From Oscillospiraceae bacterium (GTDB lineage Bacteria; Bacillota; Clostridia; Oscillospirales; Ruminococcaceae), in the NCBI GenBank assembly GCA_021199355.1, contig JAJQIF010000005.1, positions 44,181-108,180 of the forward strand: 64,000 nt of DNA, given 5' to 3'. Shown in pieces: positions 43,703-52,032 of this stretch. Position numbers and translations under genes: made by a program. The first letter of the stretch is position 1; each line of letters begins with the position of its first letter. Below the pieces are notes generated by a model. The model was given only the letters and a program-made list of their open reading frames with translations. It did not search any database and was not told the DNA's origin.

Positions 43703-45805
43703 ATGTTAAAACGCACCTTTGAAATTCTTCGCATTGTGTTCACCATCGCCCTTGTGGTGGTGGCTTGCGTTTATGCGGGGATAAAGCTGATGAAAATCCA
43801 GATTGTCGACGGCGAGATGTATCTTTCCATGTCGAAGTCGTCGACCTCCGCCGAGAAGACGGTCTATGCCGCCAGAGGCGAGATTGTCGACCGCAACGGC
43901 GTCGAGCTTGTTGAGAACGAGGTCGCCTATAACGTCATTGTCGAGTACTCTTTCTTCCCCTCAGATTACGAAACCCAGAACGAGATAATTCTTCGGGTCG
44001 CGAGGATTCTCGAGGAGGACGGGCTCGAGTGGATTGACGAAACGCCGATTACTTTCTCAACGCCTTACGAGTTTACGGACGACGCAACGGCATCTGAAAT
44101 TGCGAAAATCAAAGACGAACTGCGCTTAAACAGCTACGCCACCGCCGAGAACTGCATCGACAGGCTGATTGAGAACTACGAAATCTCGGACGACTATACC
44201 GATGAAGAAAAGCGGATTATCGCCGGAGTCAGATATATGATGCTCATCGGGGACTTCTCCACCTCGATTGACTATACCTTTGCGACCGATGTCCCGATTG
44301 GGACGGTCTCGAAGATTCGGGAGCTCTCGGGCGACCTCGAGGGAATCGACATTCTTGAAAGCTACGAACGGGTTTACACTCTTGGGGACGTCGCGCCGCA
44401 CATCGTCGGCTATGTCGGACCCGTCTATGCAGAAGAGTACGCCGAGCTCAAGTCGGAGGGCTATCTCATCAGCGACACCATCGGCAAGAGCGGCATCGAA
44501 AAAGCTCTCGAAAGCGTCCTCCGTGGAACCAACGGCACGAACATTGTGACGGTCGACAGCGACGGAAACATCGAGGAATCGGTCTCCGAGGAGGTCGAGC
44601 CCGGCAACACCGTCATGCTCACGATTGATTCTGAACTCCAGCAGGCTTGCCAGAAGATTCTTGATAATCATATTAGCTATTTACGGGACGGGGTTCTCAC
44701 GAAAACGGACAGCTCCACCGGCGAAGAGCTCGATTTCTCCGACTGCGAGGCTGGTGCTATCGTCGTCCTCGATGTTGAGACAGGCGCTGTCCTTGCGGCG
44801 GCGACCTCGCCGTCATACGATATAAACGATTTGCTTGAAGACTACAATTCCGTTCTCAACGCCGACGGCTCGCCGCTTTATAACCGTGCCTTCGACGGGC
44901 TCTATCGCCCCGGTTCGGTCATGAAGACGGTCACTGCGACGGCGGCACTGGCAGAAGGCATCATCGACGAAAACACCCTCTTCTACTGCGCCCGGCACTA
45001 TACCTATCTCGACATCGTCGTTAACTGCACCGGCTCGCACGGGTCGATTAACGTCGTCACGGCGATTCAGAAGAGTTGCAATATCTTCTTCTATCAGGTC
45101 ATCCAGGAGGTCGGGCTCGACCTGTTCCTCGAGTACGAGGCGGCTTACGGCTTGGGCGAGGACCCCGGGCTCGAGATAAGCGCGTCCTCGGGGTATCTTG
45201 CCTCCCCCGACACTTTTGCGGACTTGGGCTTGGACTGGACCTCGGGACAGCTTCTTCAGGCGGCAATCGGGCAATCCGAAGTCGCCGTAACGCCGCTACA
45301 GATGGCGGGAATTGCACTTACTATTGCGAACGGCGGCGTGAGATACAGCCCCTATCTCGTCGATTCGATTTGGGACTACAACATGACCGAGTGCCTCGAG
45401 AAGACCGAGCCGGAGGTCGCGTATGTGATCGACGCCGACTATGACGAAGTTTTCGCCCCGATTATCGAGGGAATGATTCTTGCGGGCGAGAGCACGACCT
45501 CCTCGACCTACTACGCCTCGAATGAGACGAACGCATTCCTGGCGCAATTCTCGACGGACGCGCTTCCCGACAGCGTCGCAATCAAAACGGGAACCCCGCA
45601 GGCTTCGAACACCGCGACCCAGAACTCGACCGTCATCGGCTTCTACCCCGCCGACGACCCCGAAATCGCCTTCGCCGTGGTAATCGAAAACGGCGAGTAT
45701 GCGAAATACACGGTTCGCAAGATTATTGAAGCGTACTACGGCTGGACGACCGAAGAGGTTGAACTCGAGAATGGCATGATGCAGAGCGTGATTGTGACGG
45801 ATTAA
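43703..45805 (+). CDS. Class B penicillin-binding protein (PBP2-like transpeptidase)
   Basis: Peptidoglycan cross-linking enzyme. It has 700 residues. N-terminal TM is about 9-30. The pedestal includes AARGEIVDRNGVELVENEVAY. The transpeptidase domain carries SxxK (S405-VMK408 in YRPGSVMKT), SxN (S458-CN460) and KTG (K628-TG630). Cys residues near the active site (about 429 and 442) are unusual. GGAG precedes ATG, 9 bp after the previous gene. Which synthesis machine it serves is not evident. Confidence 0.93.
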   Translation: MLKRTFEILRIVFTIALVVVACVYAGIKLMKIQIVDGEMYLSMSKSSTSAEKTVYAARGEIVDRNGVELVENEVAYNVIVEYSFFPSDYETQNEIILRVARILEEDGLEWIDETPITFSTPYEFTDDATASEIAKIKDELRLNSYATAENCIDRLIENYEISDDYTDEEKRIIAGVRYMMLIGDFSTSIDYTFATDVPIGTVSKIRELSGDLEGIDILESYERVYTLGDVAPHIVGYVGPVYAEEYAELKSEGYLISDTIGKSGIEKALESVLRGTNGTNIVTVDSDGNIEESVSEEVEPGNTVMLTIDSELQQACQKILDNHISYLRDGVLTKTDSSTGEELDFSDCEAGAIVVLDVETGAVLAAATSPSYDINDLLEDYNSVLNADGSPLYNRAFDGLYRPGSVMKTVTATAALAEGIIDENTLFYCARHYTYLDIVVNCTGSHGSINVVTAIQKSCNIFFYQVIQEVGLDLFLEYEAAYGLGEDPGLEISASSGYLASPDTFADLGLDWTSGQLLQAAIGQSEVAVTPLQMAGIALTIANGGVRYSPYLVDSIWDYNMTECLEKTEPEVAYVIDADYDEVFAPIIEGMILAGESTTSSTYYASNETNAFLAQFSTDALPDSVAIKTGTPQASNTATQNSTVIGFYPADDPEIAFAVVIENGEYAKYTVRKIIEAYYGWTTEEVELENGMMQSVIVTD

Positions 45806-45824
45806 CTTTTTTAAAATTCCCTCT

Positions 45825-45853
45825 TGACAAAGCGACGGATATGTTATATAATA
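45825..45853 (+). promoter_or_regulatory. Promoter of the ylxM-ffh-rpsP operon
   Basis: Exact TTGACA, 17-bp spacer, TATAAT, with a leader of about 70 nt before ylxM. Confidence 0.85.
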
Positions 45854-45927
45854 GTGCCTGTAAAGTTTTGAGACTTTACTTCGAACACAAGATTTAGTAT
45901 CTCTTTCGGAAAAGGATGGGTGATATT

Positions 45928-46281
45928 GTGGCTAAGGATCTTAAATACTCTGCGCTCCTCGACATTTACGGCGGCATGCTGACCGACAAACAGCGCGAGA
46001 TGATGGAATTCTACTACAACGACGACCTTTCTTTGTCCGAAATCGCCGACAACTGCGGCATCTCCCGCCAGGGCGTCCGCGACGCAATCAAGCGTGGCGA
46101 AGATTCCCTCAACGAGCTTGAGGAAAATGTCGGCGTCACGAAAATGATGAAGGAATACGCTGAAAAGCTTGATTTCGTAACCGCCCAGTGCGACGAAATC
46201 ATCCACGATTGCAAGACATATACCACAACGAAAAGTGTTATAGAAAAGTTAGAAAGAATTAAGACAGTGATTGGAGAATAA
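45928..46281 (+). CDS. ylxM: YlxM/p13 family helix-turn-helix protein
   Basis: 117 residues, with GTG-45928 as the preferred start (MAKDLKYSALLDIYGGMLTDKQ). An ATG four codons upstream lies too close to AAAGG. A sigma-70 region 4-like HTH (LSLSEIADNCGISRQGVRDAIKRGE) is present. In streptococci YlxM binds SRP components. It abuts ffh with no gap (TAA then ATG). Confidence 0.93.
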   Translation: MAKDLKYSALLDIYGGMLTDKQREMMEFYYNDDLSLSEIADNCGISRQGVRDAIKRGEDSLNELEENVGVTKMMKEYAEKLDFVTAQCDEIIHDCKTYTTTKSVIEKLERIKTVIGE

Positions 46282-47643
46282 ATGGCATTTGAGGGTTTGA
46301 GCGAAAAGCTGAACGGCGTTTTCAAGCGCCTTAAGTCGCACGGGCGGCTTACCGAGGCGGACGTCAAGGTCGCCATGAAGGAAATACGCATGGCTCTTCT
46401 GGAAGCCGATGTCAGCTACAAAGTTGTAAAAGACTTTGTCGCGAAGGTCTCCGAGAGATGCGTCGGCGCCGAGGTTCTTGAAAGCCTCACCCCTGCTCAG
46501 CAGGTTATAAAGATAGTAAACGAGGAGCTCATCGCGTTGATGGGCAACTTAAATTCGAAAATAAACTTCCCGTCGAAGCCTCCGTGCGTCATAATGATGT
46601 GCGGTCTTCAGGGCTCCGGCAAGACCACCCACGCGGCGAAGCTCGCAAAGTACTTCAAGGGCATGGAAAAGCGCCCGATTTTGGTTGCGTGCGACATCTA
46701 CAGACCCGCGGCAATCGAGCAGTTAAAGATTGTCGGCGAGCAGGCGGGGGTTCCGGTCTTCGAAGAAGGTCAGATTGACCCGAGAAAGATTCTCCGTGAT
46801 GCTATGGCTCACGCAAGAGACCACGGCAACGACATCGTAATCATAGATACCGCAGGACGACTCCAGATTGACGAAGAGCTCATGGACGAGCTCGGCGACC
46901 TGAAGGAAATCGCACAGCCGAACGAGATTATCCTCATCGTCGATGCGATGGTCGGTCAGGAAGCCGTCAACGTCGCAAAGGCGTTCGACGAAAAGCTCTC
47001 AATCGACAGCGTAATCCTGACGAAGCTCGATTCCGACACCCGAGGAGGAGCGGCACTTTCAGTACTCGCGGCGACCGGCAAGCCGATCAAGTTCGTCGGC
47101 ACCGGCGAAAAGCTTGACGAGTTCGAGCCCTTCCACCCGGAGAGAATGGCTTCGAGAATCCTTGGCATGGGCGACGTTATGTCCCTCATTGAAAAGGCGC
47201 AGAACGCCGTCGACGAGAAAGAGGCGGAAAAGCTTGCCGACAAGATGTCGGAGGGCAAGTTCGACATGAACGACCTCCTCGACCAGATGCGGCAGATTGA
47301 GAAGATGGGCTCAATCAAGTCCATCCTTCAGATGATGCCCGGCGGCAACAAGATTGACGAATCGCAGATTGACGAGAAGCAGGTTCCGAGAACTGAGGCG
47401 ATGATTCTTTCGATGACTCCCGAGGAGCGCGCAAAGCCGTCCATCATAAACCCGAAGCGCAAGCGCAGAATTGCGGCTGGAAGCGGCACCCGGGTTGAGG
47501 ATGTCAACAGGCTCTTAAAGCAATACGAGCAGATGAAGGACATGATGAAGAAATTCGGTCTCACCGGCTCCGGCAAGAACGGCAAGGGCAAACGCAAAAA
47601 GATGCCGAAGCTTCCGCCGGAGATGCGGGAACTTATGAAATAG
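46282..47643 (+). CDS. ffh: Signal recognition particle protein Ffh
   Basis: SRP54 GTPase targeting membrane proteins. It has 453 residues. The N domain is followed by the G domain with [41 protein letters not shown] and [14 protein letters not shown]. The Met-rich M domain has [24 protein letters not shown], and a basic tail ends it. The 4.5S/SRP RNA gene is not in this window. Confidence 0.97.
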   Translation: MAFEGLSEKLNGVFKRLKSHGRLTEADVKVAMKEIRMALLEADVSYKVVKDFVAKVSERCVGAEVLESLTPAQQVIKIVNEELIALMGNLNSKINFPSKPPCVIMMCGLQGSGKTTHAAKLAKYFKGMEKRPILVACDIYRPAAIEQLKIVGEQAGVPVFEEGQIDPRKILRDAMAHARDHGNDIVIIDTAGRLQIDEELMDELGDLKEIAQPNEIILIVDAMVGQEAVNVAKAFDEKLSIDSVILTKLDSDTRGGAALSVLAATGKPIKFVGTGEKLDEFEPFHPERMASRILGMGDVMSLIEKAQNAVDEKEAEKLADKMSEGKFDMNDLLDQMRQIEKMGSIKSILQMMPGGNKIDESQIDEKQVPRTEAMILSMTPEERAKPSIINPKRKRRIAAGSGTRVEDVNRLLKQYEQMKDMMKKFGLTGSGKNGKGKRKKMPKLPPEMRELMK

Positions 47644-47687
47644 TCTATATCAACTTAAATAGAAATCCAAATGTGGAGGTGAAATAT

Positions 47688-47930
47688 ATGGCAGTAAAAA
47701 TCAGACTCAGAAGAATCGGTGCAAAGAAGGATCCTTTCTACAGAATCGTTGTTGCTGATTCGAGATACCCGAGAGACGGTAGATTCATCGAAGAGCTCGG
47801 CTATTACGATCCCACTGTCGAGCCGTCCGTTCTCAAGGTTGACGGCGAGAAGGCAAAGAAGTGGATTGCTACCGGCGCACAGCCTACCGATACCGTCAAG
47901 GCTCTCTTCAAGAAGAACGGTGTCATCTGA
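47688..47930 (+). CDS. rpsP: 30S ribosomal protein S16
   Basis: 80 residues beginning [20 protein letters not shown], followed by [22 protein letters not shown]. Strong GGAGGTG 8 nt upstream of ATG-47688. A GGTCGG-type hairpin lies between it and khpA. Confidence 0.97.
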   Translation: MAVKIRLRRIGAKKDPFYRIVVADSRYPRDGRFIEELGYYDPTVEPSVLKVDGEKAKKWIATGAQPTDTVKALFKKNGVI

Positions 47931-48074
47931 GAAAATTGTCCGATTTATCGCCGACCCGATGGTCGGTTCCGGCTTATCGGTGAATATGAGCTTCACCCAT
48001 CATATTTTCCGATAGGTCGGTAGAAGAAATTATCTGAGGCAAGGGTGAACACAATGCTTGAAAAGGAGATTCAA

Positions 48075-48308
48075 ATGGAGTTACTGCTCAAAACTATCGC
48101 GGCTGAACTTGTCGAGGACAAGGACGCTATCGTAGTAACCTGTGACGAGCCGAACGAAGACGGAATTATCGTCTACCATCTTCATGTCGCCCCCGACGAC
48201 ATGGGCAGAATCATCGGCAAAAAGGGAAGAATAGCCAAGGCTATCCGTACTCTCATGCGTGCCGGTGCCGCCAAGGTCAACGAGAAGGTCATGGTCGAAA
48301 TAGATTAA
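48075..48308 (+). CDS. khpA: KH-domain RNA-binding protein KhpA
   Basis: 77 residues from ATG-48075, behind AAAAGGAG. The KH GxxG loop is RIIGKKGRIAKAIRTLMRA. In other Firmicutes it forms a complex with the Jag/KhpB protein, also encoded in this window. A 173-bp gap to rimM shows a weak CAGCCT / AGGCTG stem and nothing else I can assign. Confidence 0.94.
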   Translation: MELLLKTIAAELVEDKDAIVVTCDEPNEDGIIVYHLHVAPDDMGRIIGKKGRIAKAIRTLMRAGAAKVNEKVMVEID

Positions 48309-48481
48309 GTCGCGAATGGGTGGCTTGTGAAAACTTGTTGACCCGAAATAGTAAGCAGCCTGTCGCTTTCGTGCTGTAGCCGGAAGTTGAAGGCTGTTTT
48401 GACTAAATGGACGAAAATAGCAAAAAATTAGCGTCAGCAACAAAGAGGACTAACGAGATTATACTTGAAAGGAAACACTAC

Positions 48482-48988
48482 ATGGAAAAATATCTCGAAG
48501 TGGGGAAAATAGTAAACACGCACGGCGTCAGAGGAGATGTCAAGGTCATTCCGTGGTGCGACACGGCATCCTTCATCTGCAACTTCGAAACTCTTTACAC
48601 CAAGAACGGTGAAACCGCCTTCAAGGTCATAAGAGCAAGGGTGCTCGGCAACATGGCAATACTTCGGTTCGAGGGAATAGACAACCCCAACAAGGCGGAC
48701 GAGCTCCGGCAAACGGTTCTTTATATCAACCGCGACGATGCCCAGCTCGAAGAGGGCTCCTATTTCGTAGCCGATTTGATCGGTCTCGAGGTTTTCGACG
48801 AACAGGGAAAGTCCTACGGCAAAATCAAGGACGTTCTCAAGACAGGTGCAAACGATGTTTACGAGATAGAGGCTGAAAACTCGACTCTCTACTACATACC
48901 CGCAATTCCGAGCGTCGTTCTCAATACCGATATTGAGAACGGCAGAATGACTATTTACCCTATGGAGGGTCTTTTCGATGCGAATTGA
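48482..48988 (+). CDS. rimM: Ribosome maturation factor RimM
   Basis: 168 residues from ATG-48482, behind AAAGGAA; a longer frame upstream is noncoding. It opens EVGKIVNTHGVRGDVKVIPW. The PRC-barrel half has YFVADLIGLEVFDEQGKSYG and YYIPAIPSVVLNTDIENGRM. It assists 30S head assembly around S19. It overlaps trmD by 11 nt. Confidence 0.96.
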   Translation: MEKYLEVGKIVNTHGVRGDVKVIPWCDTASFICNFETLYTKNGETAFKVIRARVLGNMAILRFEGIDNPNKADELRQTVLYINRDDAQLEEGSYFVADLIGLEVFDEQGKSYGKIKDVLKTGANDVYEIEAENSTLYYIPAIPSVVLNTDIENGRMTIYPMEGLFDAN

Positions 48989-49730
48989 TATCGCAACCTT
49001 GTTCCCCGAGCTCTGTGAAACCTGGCTCGGGGCTTCCATTATCGGGCGAGCCCGCGAGGCGGGAGTTTTCGAGCTCCACTGCCACCAGATCCGGGACTAT
49101 GCCGAGGGAAAGCACCAGCGTGTGGACGACACGCCCTACAGCGAGCGTCAGGGAATGCTGATGATGGCGGAGCCGATTTATCAGTGCTACAAAGCCGTCG
49201 CCGGCGACCGCAAGCCATACGTCGTCTTCATGTCCCCGAAGGGAAAGATTTTAAACCAAGAGAAGTGCCTCGAGCTGTCGAAGAAATCCGACCTGTTCAT
49301 CCTCTGCGGGCATTACGAGGGCGTCGACCAGAGAGTGCTCGACAAGATTGTCGACGAGGAAATCTCGATCGGCGACTTTGTCCTGACCGGCGGCGAGCTC
49401 CCGGCAGTCGTCCTTGTTGACGGAATCGCAAGAATGCTCGACGGAACCCTCGGCAAAGACGTCTCCCACGAGGACGAAAGTCTCTTCGACGGGCTTCTTG
49501 AATATCCCCAATACACCCGCCCTGAGGTCTGGGAAGGCATGCCCGTCCCGGAAGTGCTCCTGAGCGGGCACAGAGAGAACGTTCTCAAGTGGCGCAGGTA
49601 CAAAAAGCTCGAAGAAACCTACAAAAAACGCCCCGACCTTCTTGAGAAGGCGGAGCTTGATGACGTTGATAAGGCGAATCTGTCGGAGATTACGGCAATA
49701 CTTGATGAAAACCCGAGATGGTTGAATTGA
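48978..49730 (+). CDS. trmD: tRNA (guanine-37-N1)-methyltransferase TrmD
   Basis: 250 residues of the SPOUT fold, forming m1G37. It has MRIDIATLFPELCETWLG, YEGVDQRVLDKIVDEEISIGDFVLTGGE in parts (trefoil knot), and HEDESLFDGLLEYPQYTRPEVWEG. GGAGG lies inside the rimM end. In most Firmicutes rplS follows, but here it does not; the operon ends in a hairpin and toxin-type sequences. Confidence 0.97.
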   Translation: MRIDIATLFPELCETWLGASIIGRAREAGVFELHCHQIRDYAEGKHQRVDDTPYSERQGMLMMAEPIYQCYKAVAGDRKPYVVFMSPKGKILNQEKCLELSKKSDLFILCGHYEGVDQRVLDKIVDEEISIGDFVLTGGELPAVVLVDGIARMLDGTLGKDVSHEDESLFDGLLEYPQYTRPEVWEGMPVPEVLLSGHRENVLKWRRYKKLEETYKKRPDLLEKAELDDVDKANLSEITAILDENPRWLN

Positions 49731-49900
49731 AAAAAAGGCTATTGACAAAATAGCCTTTATGCGCTTAATGAATGACAGAGAAGCGGAACTGCTGCGAACA
49801 GTTCCGGATCGACCTCATATGTGCGGATGAGAATCCAACACTATAAGTGGAAAGTGACCGTTCCTGTTTGGTTTAGGTAGCCGGGCGGTTACTTTTTATT
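49731..49900 (+). other. Remnant of a small-toxin locus, or orphan antisense RNA
   Basis: At 49734-49758 AAAGGCTATT-GACAA-AATAGCCTTT reproduces the palindrome that surrounds the -35 of the antisense promoters in the toxin loci. Here the -10, 17 bp on, is TTAATG, a poor match. At 49840-49890 GTGACCGTTCCTG...GGTAGCC resembles the antisense 5' region of loci 1 and 3 and ends in CGGTTACTTTTTATTTTT. No toxin peptide is encoded. The first palindrome may also end trmD transcription. Locus 2 begins directly after. Confidence 0.45.
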
Positions 49901-49908
49901 TTTATATA

Positions 49909-49937
49909 TTGACACCGATTAAACTATATGATATAAT
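49909..49937 (+). promoter_or_regulatory. Promoter of small-toxin locus 2
   Basis: Exact TTGACA, 17-bp spacer, TATAAT. The leader of about 55 nt starts near GTAGCAATCGGGGGC. Confidence 0.85.
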
Positions 49938-49998
49938 ACCTGTAGCAATCGGGGGCATGCGGGCACACTCCAGTCTGAAAAGAAGGGAGTGATGGCGA

Positions 49999-50088
49999 AT
50001 GAGTATTACAGAAGTTTTATTACTTTTGGACATACTTCTGACGGCTGTATCCCTAGGTTATAAAATCGGTCATGACCGAAAGAAATAA
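49999..50088 (+). CDS. Small hydrophobic peptide, putative type I toxin (locus 2)
   Basis: 29 residues, MSITEVLLLLDILLTAVSLG then YKIGHDRKK: a short membrane helix with charged tail. The peptide is identical to locus 4 except Lys/Glu at position 22. Codon differences between the two copies (TTATTACTTTTG against CTTTTGCTTCTC) keep Leu-Leu-Leu-Leu in this frame, while an overlapping ATG-GCG frame 8 bp upstream changes. AAGGGAG lies upstream. Toxicity is inferred. Confidence 0.75.
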   Translation: MSITEVLLLLDILLTAVSLGYKIGHDRKK

Positions 50089-50089
50089 C

Positions 50090-50198
50090 CGCATCCCAGT
50101 GGTTTAGTCTAAGATAGCGGCTCTTCTCAAATACATTATGTTTTACGGAGACGCCCGGTTATCCGAACTGATCCTTCAGATGACACTGTCCCCTATTG
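50090..50198 (-). ncRNA. Antisense antitoxin RNA of locus 2, with its promoter at 50205-50233
   Basis: Minus-strand TTGACA-N17-TATAAT (50205-50233). The RNA would start near 50198 with AGCAATAGGGGACAG, similar to the 5' end of the toxin mRNA (AGCAATCGGGGGC). It would run to a CCGC(T)ATC / GATGCGG stem next to the toxin stop (about 50086-50128). Confidence 0.6.
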
Positions 50199-50326
50199 CT
50201 ATTTATTATAACCCGCAAAGGTTATTTTGTCAATAGCATTTTCGGATTTTTATTCCGGCTCTTTAGCTGTTGGAAGTTCGGCAAAGCCGAACTTTCGCAG
50301 GTCGCGACAGCGAACTGCTGGTTGCG

Positions 50327-50944
50327 TCAGCGAACTGCTGGTATCCTCCCCATAATCTCCACCGCCTGCGAGGTCTGCCACATCTGGGCGGTGAGCATGA
50401 CGGTGAAGCCTTCGCCGAAGTCGCAGGCAAAATCGTTCGGGTTCTTCTTCGGAAGCCCGAAGCAGCTCATTATGTTCATTATTATGCCGCCGTGGGTCAC
50501 TACGACGGCGTTTTTGTAGCCGTTTTTCATGACGTCCTCGGCGAGGAACTGCATCCCTTCAATCGTTCTCATGATAACCTGACGGAGGCTCTCGCCGTTC
50601 GGCGGAGGATTGTCGAGCCCACCCTTGAGAAACTGCTTGTAGTCTTCGCGGTTCATGAGGTCAACCGCTTTCTTGCCCTCGAAGTCGCCGAAATTCATTT
50701 CCCTGAATTCGGGGACGACCCGGGCATAGCCCTCGGGATAAAGGCATGCGGCGGTCGAGATGCAACGCTTGAGCGGGCTTACATAGACCTTGTCGGCGGG
50801 AGGATAGACCATCTTCTTGCGCTTTTCGAGGAGCTCTTTGCGCCCTCTGTCGGAGATGGGCGACTCGGTGATGCCGATGTATTTCCCCTCTTCGTTCGCG
50901 ACTGTTATTCCGTGGCGGATGAAATGTATTCTGTAGCCGACCAT
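50327..50944 (-). CDS. Histidine phosphatase family protein
   Basis: 205 residues of the phosphoglycerate-mutase-like fold. The catalytic RHG is in IHFIRHGITVANEEGKYIG (R10, H11). SPLKRCISTA supplies the second phosphate-binding Arg, and VVVTHGGIIMNIM the second His. The substrate (sugar phosphate, cobalamin precursor or other) cannot be told. A short CAGCGAACTGCTGGT direct repeat overlaps its 3' end. Confidence 0.9.
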   Translation of the reverse strand: MVGYRIHFIRHGITVANEEGKYIGITESPISDRGRKELLEKRKKMVYPPADKVYVSPLKRCISTAACLYPEGYARVVPEFREMNFGDFEGKKAVDLMNREDYKQFLKGGLDNPPPNGESLRQVIMRTIEGMQFLAEDVMKNGYKNAVVVTHGGIIMNIMSCFGLPKKNPNDFACDFGEGFTVMLTAQMWQTSQAVEIMGRIPAVR

Positions 50945-51079
50945 ATTAAGATTCCTTTCGTCATTATATACAAATTTTAGGGTAAAATTTTGGTGAAAAA
51001 GCCGAACCCCGAAGCCCTTTACAATCTGTAAAATTCGGTGTATAATATTCCCTACGTTGATATTTTCGGGGATGATTTG

Positions 51080-51778
51080 ATGAACTCGGACTTTGCCAGA
51101 ATTATGGCACTTTTAAGAAAAGAAAAGAAGATTTCGCAGAAGCAGGCGGCGCAGGACCTCGGTATTTCCCAGGGTCTTCTTTCCCATTACGAAAAGGGCA
51201 AGCGCGAATGCGGGCTCGACTTCCTCGTGAAAGCCGCCGATTACTATGGCGTTTCCTGCGATTACCTTCTTGGGCGCTCCCCCGAGCCTCAGGGCAAGGT
51301 CATTTCCGTTGACGAGCTCCCCGGCGACGACCCCTCTCACAAGGAGAAGGTCACTCCCGGGACGATGATGATCGCCTTCAACAAAAAGCTGATTGTGAAC
51401 TCGCTGAACGTGGTCTTTTCGCTCCTCGGGAAGTTCCGCTCGGCGACCGTTATAAAAGAGGTTTCGGGGTATCTGATGCTCGCGGTTTACAAGTGCTTCC
51501 GCTATATCTACTCCGCGAACCCGAAGAACGACCAGAATTTCTTTATGGTAGACCGCACCGTCGCGAAGTCCGGCTGTGACGCCGCCATGAGCCTTGCCGA
51601 GGCGAAGCTCAACGCCGCGTTGAAGGGCGTTGTGACGACCGGCGAGGACGCCGTTTCGGAGGACTCAGTCCCCGAAATCACGACCCAGACCCTTTCGGAA
51701 GAGTTCCCGCAATACTACTCCTCTACCGTCAACCTCATCAAAAACAGCGAGTCGAGGATTAAGGAGATCAGCGACTGA
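51080..51778 (+). CDS. XRE-family transcriptional regulator with helical C-terminal domain
   Basis: 232 residues from ATG-51080, behind GGGGATG. The HTH (FARIMALLRKEKKISQKQAA, LGISQGLLSHYEKGKRE) is at 5-60, then YYGVSCDYLLGRSP. A predicted helical domain of about 150 residues (LNVVFSLLGKFRSATVIKEV, YLMLAVYKCFRYIYSANPKN) follows, of a type seen in Clostridia with unknown ligand. It is a single-gene unit. Confidence 0.87.
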   Translation: MNSDFARIMALLRKEKKISQKQAAQDLGISQGLLSHYEKGKRECGLDFLVKAADYYGVSCDYLLGRSPEPQGKVISVDELPGDDPSHKEKVTPGTMMIAFNKKLIVNSLNVVFSLLGKFRSATVIKEVSGYLMLAVYKCFRYIYSANPKNDQNFFMVDRTVAKSGCDAAMSLAEAKLNAALKGVVTTGEDAVSEDSVPEITTQTLSEEFPQYYSSTVNLIKNSESRIKEISD

Positions 51779-51816
51779 TATTTATATAGTATAGCACAAA
51801 TTTAAATAGTTATCAA

Positions 51817-51929
51817 GTAGGGGCGGATATTATCCGCCCGTTGTTGTGCATGTGCTATTTTGCGGGCGGATAATATCCGCCCGTTGTTGTGCATGTGCTA
51901 TTTTGCGGGCGGATAATATCCGCCCCTAC
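51817..51929. repeat. Three-copy array of the GGCGGATATTATCC palindrome
   Basis: Copies at 51817-51840, 51863-51883 and 51906-51929 alternate with two identical 22-nt spacers beginning TTGTTGTGCATGTGC. The period is about 45 nt. It is a BIME-like array between two genes and not CRISPR: the units are palindromic and the spacers identical. Confidence 0.85.
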
Positions 51930-51957
51930 ATTTGTCCCTAAAAACCTATTTTCTGAC

Positions 51958-51986
51958 TTGACATTTCCAAAATATCGGAGTATAGT
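51958..51986 (+). promoter_or_regulatory. Promoter of the PTS IIC gene
   Basis: TTGACA, 17-bp spacer, TATAGT. Confidence 0.75.
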
Positions 51987-52032
51987 TATATCCAAAACTT
52001 TACTATTACTTAACCTCAAAGGGGTGTTTGTT

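Noticed and set aside
48309..48481. Possible regulatory RNA between khpA and rimM
   Set aside because: Only a weak CAGCCT/AGGCTG stem and no promoter or T-run; nothing beyond an ordinary spacer can be supported.
49991..50062. Alternative small ORF starting ATG-GCG in locus 2
   Set aside because: Compared with locus 4, its residues change freely while the overlapping hydrophobic frame is kept, so it is not the selected product.
51817..51929. Possible minimal CRISPR array
   Set aside because: The units are themselves palindromic, the two spacers are identical, and no cas genes are near. It is a BIME-like array.
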